Part shown: positions 60,534 through 64,000 of the stretch, one piece after another | How the letters are laid out: each line of letters opens with the position of its first letter | How positions within the stretch are numbered: position 1 is the first letter of the stretch | DNA from: Advenella incenata | GTDB lineage: Bacteria; Pseudomonadota; Gammaproteobacteria; Burkholderiales; Burkholderiaceae_B | Assembly (NCBI RefSeq): GCF_004217095.1 | Contig: NZ_SHKO01000002.1 | Span: 806,001-870,000 of the forward strand | Length of the DNA stretch: 64,000 bases | Direction: 5' to 3' | Program-made: the position numbers and the translations under genes | Notes under the pieces: model-generated | Told to the model about the DNA's origin: nothing | What the model saw: the letters and a program-made list of their open reading frames with translations, nothing else | Databases searched by the model: none

Positions 60534-60836
60534 ATGGACTTACTTGAAATATTCAAAGCCCTCTCGAACCGTACGCGTCTTGATATCCTGAGACGCCTGA
60601 AGGACCCTGTGAATAACTTCCCACCGCAAGACGAGGGGGACGTTCATACGGTCGGCGTCTGCGTAAGCAGTATTCAAGAGGGTGTTGGGTTGTCGCAGTC
60701 CACGGTCTCTGACTATCTGGCCACTTTGCAAAGAGCAGGTCTGGTTGAAGTTCAACGCATTGGTCAGTGGACCTACTATAAACGCAACGAAGAAGCCATC
60801 AGTGCGCTTGCCGAACTCATCGGTAAAGACCTGTAA
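60534..60836 (+). CDS. ArsR-family regulator
   Basis: Winged-helix repressor of 100 residues: LEIFKALSNRTRLDILRRLK, then CVSSIQEGVGLSQSTVSDYL, ATLQRAGLVEVQRIGQWTYY and KRNEEAISALAELIG. The metal-binding cysteine pair of arsenic sensors (CVC in the recognition helix region) is absent; only one Cys is nearby, so it more likely senses an oxidant, quinone or organic ligand. Perfect dyads lie just before it and just before the following oxidoreductase gene. Confidence 0.92.
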   Translation: MDLLEIFKALSNRTRLDILRRLKDPVNNFPPQDEGDVHTVGVCVSSIQEGVGLSQSTVSDYLATLQRAGLVEVQRIGQWTYYKRNEEAISALAELIGKDL

Positions 60837-60851
60837 TTTTTTTATCTCTAT

Positions 60852-60871
60852 ATATCGAAAAATCCCGATAT
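60852..60871 (+). promoter_or_regulatory. ArsR operator, copy 2
   Basis: ATATCG-N8-CGATAT, same arms and same spacing as the site at 60505. It lies 25 bp before the oxidoreductase start. Confidence 0.85.
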
Positions 60872-60896
60872 TCCTTTTTAACGAAATGAGGATCTA

Positions 60897-61856
60897 ATGA
60901 AAGCAATCACACTTAACACCTTTGGCGGCCCGGAAGCTTTTGAACTTTCTGAGGTGCCCAAGCCGGTGCCTGGAGCAGGGCAAGTTTTGGTTCGTGTCCA
61001 CGCAACGTCCATCAACCCCCTGGACTATCAGGTCCGGCGCGGAGACTACCCCGACCTGGTGCCACTTCCGGCCATTACCGGACACGATGTGTCTGGCGTG
61101 GTCGAGGAAATCGGCCCAGGCGTGACCACCTTCGCCCGGGGTGACGAGGTCTGGTATACGCCCCAGATCTTTGAAGGTTCGGGAAGCTATGCCGAGTACC
61201 ATGTTGCTGCCGAAAGCATCATAGGCAAGAAGCCGGCTACGCTTAGTCATCTTGAAGCCGCCAGCCTGACTCTGGTCGGCGGCACCGCATGGGAAGCACT
61301 TGTTGTGCGAGCGGGCCTGCGAGTAGGGGAGAGCATTCTGATACACGGCGGCGCAGGCGGGGTCGGGCATGTGGCCATTCAATTGGCGAAGGCTATCGGT
61401 GCCAGGGTAATTACAACTGTACGTGAGGCAAACTTTGACTTCGCCCGCAGCATGGGCGCCGATGTTGTCATCGACTACGCGAAAGAAGATTATGTCCAGG
61501 CTGTTATGCGAGAAACCGCAGGCCAGGGCGTTGACGTTGTTTTCGATACCATTGGTGGCGACACCCTTGCTCGTTCTCCGGATGTGCTTGCACAACTGGG
61601 TCGCCTGGTTTCGATTGTTGATATTGCGCAACCACAAAACCTTATTAACGCCTGGGGCAAGAATGCCAGTTATCACTTCGTGTTCACAAGACAGAATCGC
61701 GGCAAGCTTGATGAGCTGAGCGCGTTGGTTGAACGTGGGCAGCTGCGGCCACATGTTGGAGCCACTTACTCGTTAGCGGATATTCCGCTAGCGCATGCTC
61801 GTCTTGAGAGTGCTCATAATGGGTTGCGGGGGAAGATTGCTATTGCTGTGGTGTAG
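60897..61856 (+). CDS. NADP-dependent quinone oxidoreductase-like zinc-free alcohol dehydrogenase
   Basis: Medium-chain dehydrogenase of 319 residues, quinone reductase type without the structural zinc cysteines. Landmarks are [15 protein letters not shown]-type start, [40 protein letters not shown], and the cofactor motif [20 protein letters not shown] (AxxGxxG). The start has GAGGATC upstream. Controlled by the ArsR-type repressor through the perfect operator 25 bp before it. Probable role: reduction of quinones or unsaturated carbonyls. Confidence 0.92.
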   Translation: MKAITLNTFGGPEAFELSEVPKPVPGAGQVLVRVHATSINPLDYQVRRGDYPDLVPLPAITGHDVSGVVEEIGPGVTTFARGDEVWYTPQIFEGSGSYAEYHVAAESIIGKKPATLSHLEAASLTLVGGTAWEALVVRAGLRVGESILIHGGAGGVGHVAIQLAKAIGARVITTVREANFDFARSMGADVVIDYAKEDYVQAVMRETAGQGVDVVFDTIGGDTLARSPDVLAQLGRLVSIVDIAQPQNLINAWGKNASYHFVFTRQNRGKLDELSALVERGQLRPHVGATYSLADIPLAHARLESAHNGLRGKIAIAVV

Positions 61857-62040
61857 TGAGAGGATCCGGGCGCTGTATACGCTTAGACGTATACGGGGTC
61901 TGCGAAAGGACGATCACGCAATTGCCGGATATGGCCGAAGTGGAAAACATCCGCAATCCCGTTGCAAACTCATTAAATATCAATGACAGGATTGAGGTGA
62001 CTCGTGAAGTCTGGGTCATGTCCGGCGGTTGGACAGTTTT

Positions 62041-62376
62041 TTATGAACCAATGATAAGATTTTCAAAGACGGTGAAGGTCTTTATTTTTCCAATGAATGT
62101 TGCTCCATCCGCATGAAGTCGTTTTGCTTCGGGCGACAGATTAGCTTTTTTAAGAGCATCAATGTCGTCATACCAAAGCTCAGCGATACCATCAATATCG
62201 GCTTCGATAACCGGAATGTCTTGGCGGAAACGCTCCTCCACAATATTGGACTGGATATAACGCCGAAGGCCCGGAACGGCGTGTGCCAGCGGGGCGTGTT
62301 TCTCCACCCAGTGGGTCATGAATTCTTCGTGTGACATGCCTTCTTTTCGTGTAAGCAACGAAATACTTTTGATCAT
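62041..62376 (-). CDS. EthD-domain protein
   Basis: Small dimeric alpha/beta-barrel protein of 111 residues: MIKSISLLTRKEGMSHEEFM, then HWVEKHAPLAHAVPGLRRYI and IAELWYDDIDALKKA. EthD proteins accompany ether or aromatic degradation enzymes, but many are of unknown activity. It follows the Bug receptor gene by 22 bp on the same strand, suggesting a common operon for uptake and breakdown of one compound. Confidence 0.88.
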   Translation of the reverse strand: MIKSISLLTRKEGMSHEEFMTHWVEKHAPLAHAVPGLRRYIQSNIVEERFRQDIPVIEADIDGIAELWYDDIDALKKANLSPEAKRLHADGATFIGKIKTFTVFENLIIGS

Positions 62377-62398
62377 TTAGAGTTTCCCCGAGAGTAAA

Positions 62399-63367
62399 TT
62401 ACTGTACAACAATATCAGCCGTTTTTATGACGGTTGTCCATAGTTTAGAATCGTTCGTGATTCGTTCGCCTAATGCACTGGATGTACTGGAAGCTGCGTC
62501 CATGCCCAGAGTATGAAGACCGTCCTTGTACTTGGAGGATTCGGCAACTGTTTTGACAGCCGCGTTAAGTTTCTCGATCACTTCTGCGGGCGTTCCAGCG
62601 GGTGCGAAAACCCCATACCAGCTAAGTGGTTCAAAGCCCTTTAAGCCCAATTCAGCAAAGGTAGGAGTGTCGGGAAGGGTATTTATTCGTTTACTGGAAG
62701 TGACGGCAAGAGCACGCAAATTTCCCGCTTTAAGCTGTTCCTGACCCGCCACGGCCGCATCCACGACAAACGTAATTCTGCCGCCAATGACATCAATGAG
62801 TGCGGGCGCTGTTCCCTTGTAAGGTATGTGCTGAATATCGATGTTCGCACGGTTCTTTAGCAATTCACCCCATAAGTGCCCTGAACTTCCGGGACCGGCT
62901 GAGCCGAAAGTGACCGTGCCGGGATTCGCCTTTGCATATGAAAGCAAATCATTCAGCTCTTTTGCGGGAAAATCTTTATCAGTGAAGAGTACGCTGGCAA
63001 ATGTTGAAGTCAGACTAATCGGTGCTAATTGGCTGACTTTATAGCTTAATTTCTCTCCAAAAAGAGCGGGGTTAACCGTCATCATTCCTGCTGAAGAATA
63101 TAACAGCGTATATCCGTCTGGGTTTGCATTGGCAACGAACGAGGCTCCGATAGCGCCGCTTGCTCCTCCCTTGTTTTCGATATAGATTTTTTGATTAAGT
63201 TCTTTTGACAACTCGTCGGCAAACAATCTTGCTGAGGTAGTGGCCGATCCGCCTGGAGCGAAAGGAACAACTAGTCGGATTCCCTTTTCCGGAAATTCTG
63301 CGTAAGCAACCGAGGACGCAATTGCTAACAAGCTTATTGCTATACCTGACTTGATTAATGATTTCAT
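62399..63367 (-). CDS. Bug-family tripartite tricarboxylate transporter receptor
   Basis: Periplasmic receptor of 322 residues with a signal peptide (GIAISLLAIASSVAYAEFPE). Motifs are IRLVVPFAPGGSATTSARLF, IYIENKGGASGAIGASFVAN and IQHIPYKGTAPALIDVIGGR. It lies in one operon with the EthD gene (22 bp downstream) and with the hydrolase relic at 63413 (45 bp upstream of its start), so its ligand may be an ester or lactone that the lost hydrolase once opened. Confidence 0.93.
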   Translation of the reverse strand: MKSLIKSGIAISLLAIASSVAYAEFPEKGIRLVVPFAPGGSATTSARLFADELSKELNQKIYIENKGGASGAIGASFVANANPDGYTLLYSSAGMMTVNPALFGEKLSYKVSQLAPISLTSTFASVLFTDKDFPAKELNDLLSYAKANPGTVTFGSAGPGSSGHLWGELLKNRANIDIQHIPYKGTAPALIDVIGGRITFVVDAAVAGQEQLKAGNLRALAVTSSKRINTLPDTPTFAELGLKGFEPLSWYGVFAPAGTPAEVIEKLNAAVKTVAESSKYKDGLHTLGMDAASSTSSALGERITNDSKLWTTVIKTADIVVQ

Positions 63368-63412
63368 AAAGATTCCGTACGTATAGAACTGATTTAAGCC
63401 GAATTTATTTGA

Positions 63413-63700
63413 TCATTGAAGTATCTTGAGATACGTATTGATTGCATCAGCAATGGCGTCAGGCTGTTCTGGCAACAGAGCGTGGCCAGCGTCAGCAATT
63501 TGAGCGGTGGTTACACGCTCATCTCCCAGGTCGTGGCTTAATTGCCAGCTATCGCTCTTTGACCAAGTATGCCAAACCAGAAATGTGCAATAAGCCTCAT
63601 CAAAAATCTCCTCATTAATTTGTTCTTTGTTCGCAGCTGCACACTGTGTTTGAATCGTGATGTGAGCGACCGAGTTTGTATATTCAAATTGTTGTTGGAA
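63413..63700 (-). pseudogene. C-terminal relic of an alpha/beta hydrolase
   Basis: The minus strand reads SWQLSHDLGDERVTTAQIAD, AGHALLPEQPDAIADAINTY, LKIL and a stop, the histidine loop and last helix of an alpha/beta hydrolase, much like the end of the protein at 7664 (SHALVPEQPQALADALDNW). Upstream the frame stays open for about 60 codons without a start codon and reaches a stop near 63703. The nucleophile and oxyanion parts are missing, so the gene is broken. Confidence 0.72.
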
Positions 63701-63875
63701 ATGCTAATCTGTTTTGATAATTATGTCAATAAGTTATACTATTGACCTTTATGAGACATAATATTTAAACTTTCGAGCTTTGACTTTTTCCAATCCAAGC
63801 CATGACCAAGGCGACGAAAAAAAGTGAACAATAGGTGTGCTATGAATTTCCGGTAATTATAAAAAGGAGACATAA

Positions 63876-64000
63876 ATGAAATATTTAGGACTGATGGCAA
63901 CTTTGGGTGTGTCAATTTCTTTGTTCGGCTGCGCATCCAATAAGACTGAAACCGGCCCGATGAGCATTGCTAAACAAGGCAGCTTCTTTGTTGGCGGAAA
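63876..64000 (+). CDS. predicted lipoprotein, 3'-truncated by window edge
   Basis: The first 41 codons of a gene with a strong ribosome-binding site (AAAAGGAGACATAA) before ATG 63876. The N-terminus is a lipoprotein signal: MKYLGLMATLGVSISLFGCA with the lipobox LFGC, Cys19 being the lipidated residue. The following SIAKQGSFFVGG resembles the start of secreted alpha/beta hydrolases in related bacteria, but too little is visible to assign a function. Confidence 0.75.
   Translation, partial: MKYLGLMATLGVSISLFGCASNKTETGPMSIAKQGSFFVGG

Overview
This window comes from a chromosome of a Gram-negative betaproteobacterium, most likely of the family Alcaligenaceae (the Bordetella / Achromobacter / Advenella neighbourhood). 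The evidence is four Bug-type periplasmic receptors of the tripartite tricarboxylate transporter family (1-809, 3814-4788, 34591-35604, 62399-63367), a hallmark expansion of that family, plus many LysR-type regulators, a TRAP transporter operon and a versatile catabolic gene content. The genus is inferred, not proven. No rRNA, complete tRNA, CRISPR array or replication origin was seen.

Layout. 0-8.5 kb: a partial Bug receptor, a LysR regulator divergent from a drug/metabolite transporter plus alpha/beta hydrolase pair, a minus-strand LysR-sulfatase-Bug operon, and an exported alpha/beta hydrolase whose nucleophile serine is replaced by alanine. 8.6-10.4 kb: a Fic protein behind six copies of an ATATGTCGA motif, then an orphan HigA-like antitoxin. 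10.5-18.8 kb: a catabolic locus in which a GntR/FCD regulator faces a TRAP transporter, two short-chain dehydrogenases, a flavoprotein dehydrogenase and two SnoaL-like proteins, with TGTATACA operators between them. 19.2-25.9 kb: an AT-richer island with a SacI-like restriction endonuclease, its cytosine-5 methyltransferase, a HEPN-motif protein, a DUF4062-type (TIR-like) protein and a PD-(D/E)XK protein; I read it as a defence island. 26.5-33.2 kb: an epoxide hydrolase divergent from a CGNR regulator, a ParD/ParE-type toxin-antitoxin pair, a membrane protein, a second sulfatase, a glycine-tailed small membrane protein and a GNAT acetyltransferase. 33.8-34.4 kb: a 32-residue peptide gene and a decayed RidA/isochorismatase gene fusion. 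34.6-41.3 kb: one long minus-strand organosulfur operon (sulfonate-type ABC transporter, LLM flavin monooxygenase, acyl-CoA-dehydrogenase-like oxidoreductase, Bug receptor). 41.5-51.4 kb: single genes and small regulator/enzyme pairs (LysR/DoxX-NmrA, MerR/hydrolase, TetR/SDR), relics of an AraC gene and of a solute-binding gene, and a RIO kinase. 51.5-58.1 kb: the mesX-mesD-flavin reductase operon (core methionine synthase) and a LysR-controlled beta-lactamase-fold / alpha/beta hydrolase pair, bracketed by two tRNA-Leu-like 3' ends and two copies of a 90-bp repeat. 58.1-64 kb: AraC/MFS, a self-controlled ArsR plus quinone-oxidoreductase-like gene, EthD and Bug genes, a decayed hydrolase, and the start of a lipoprotein.

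How it works together. The housekeeping theme is scavenging of organic acids, sulfate esters and sulfonates, with local one-regulator/one-pathway switches whose operators can often be read directly. The accessory theme is defence and mobility: the island at 19-26 kb, two toxin/antitoxin-like loci, and several gene relics and repeats that point to past insertions and deletions.
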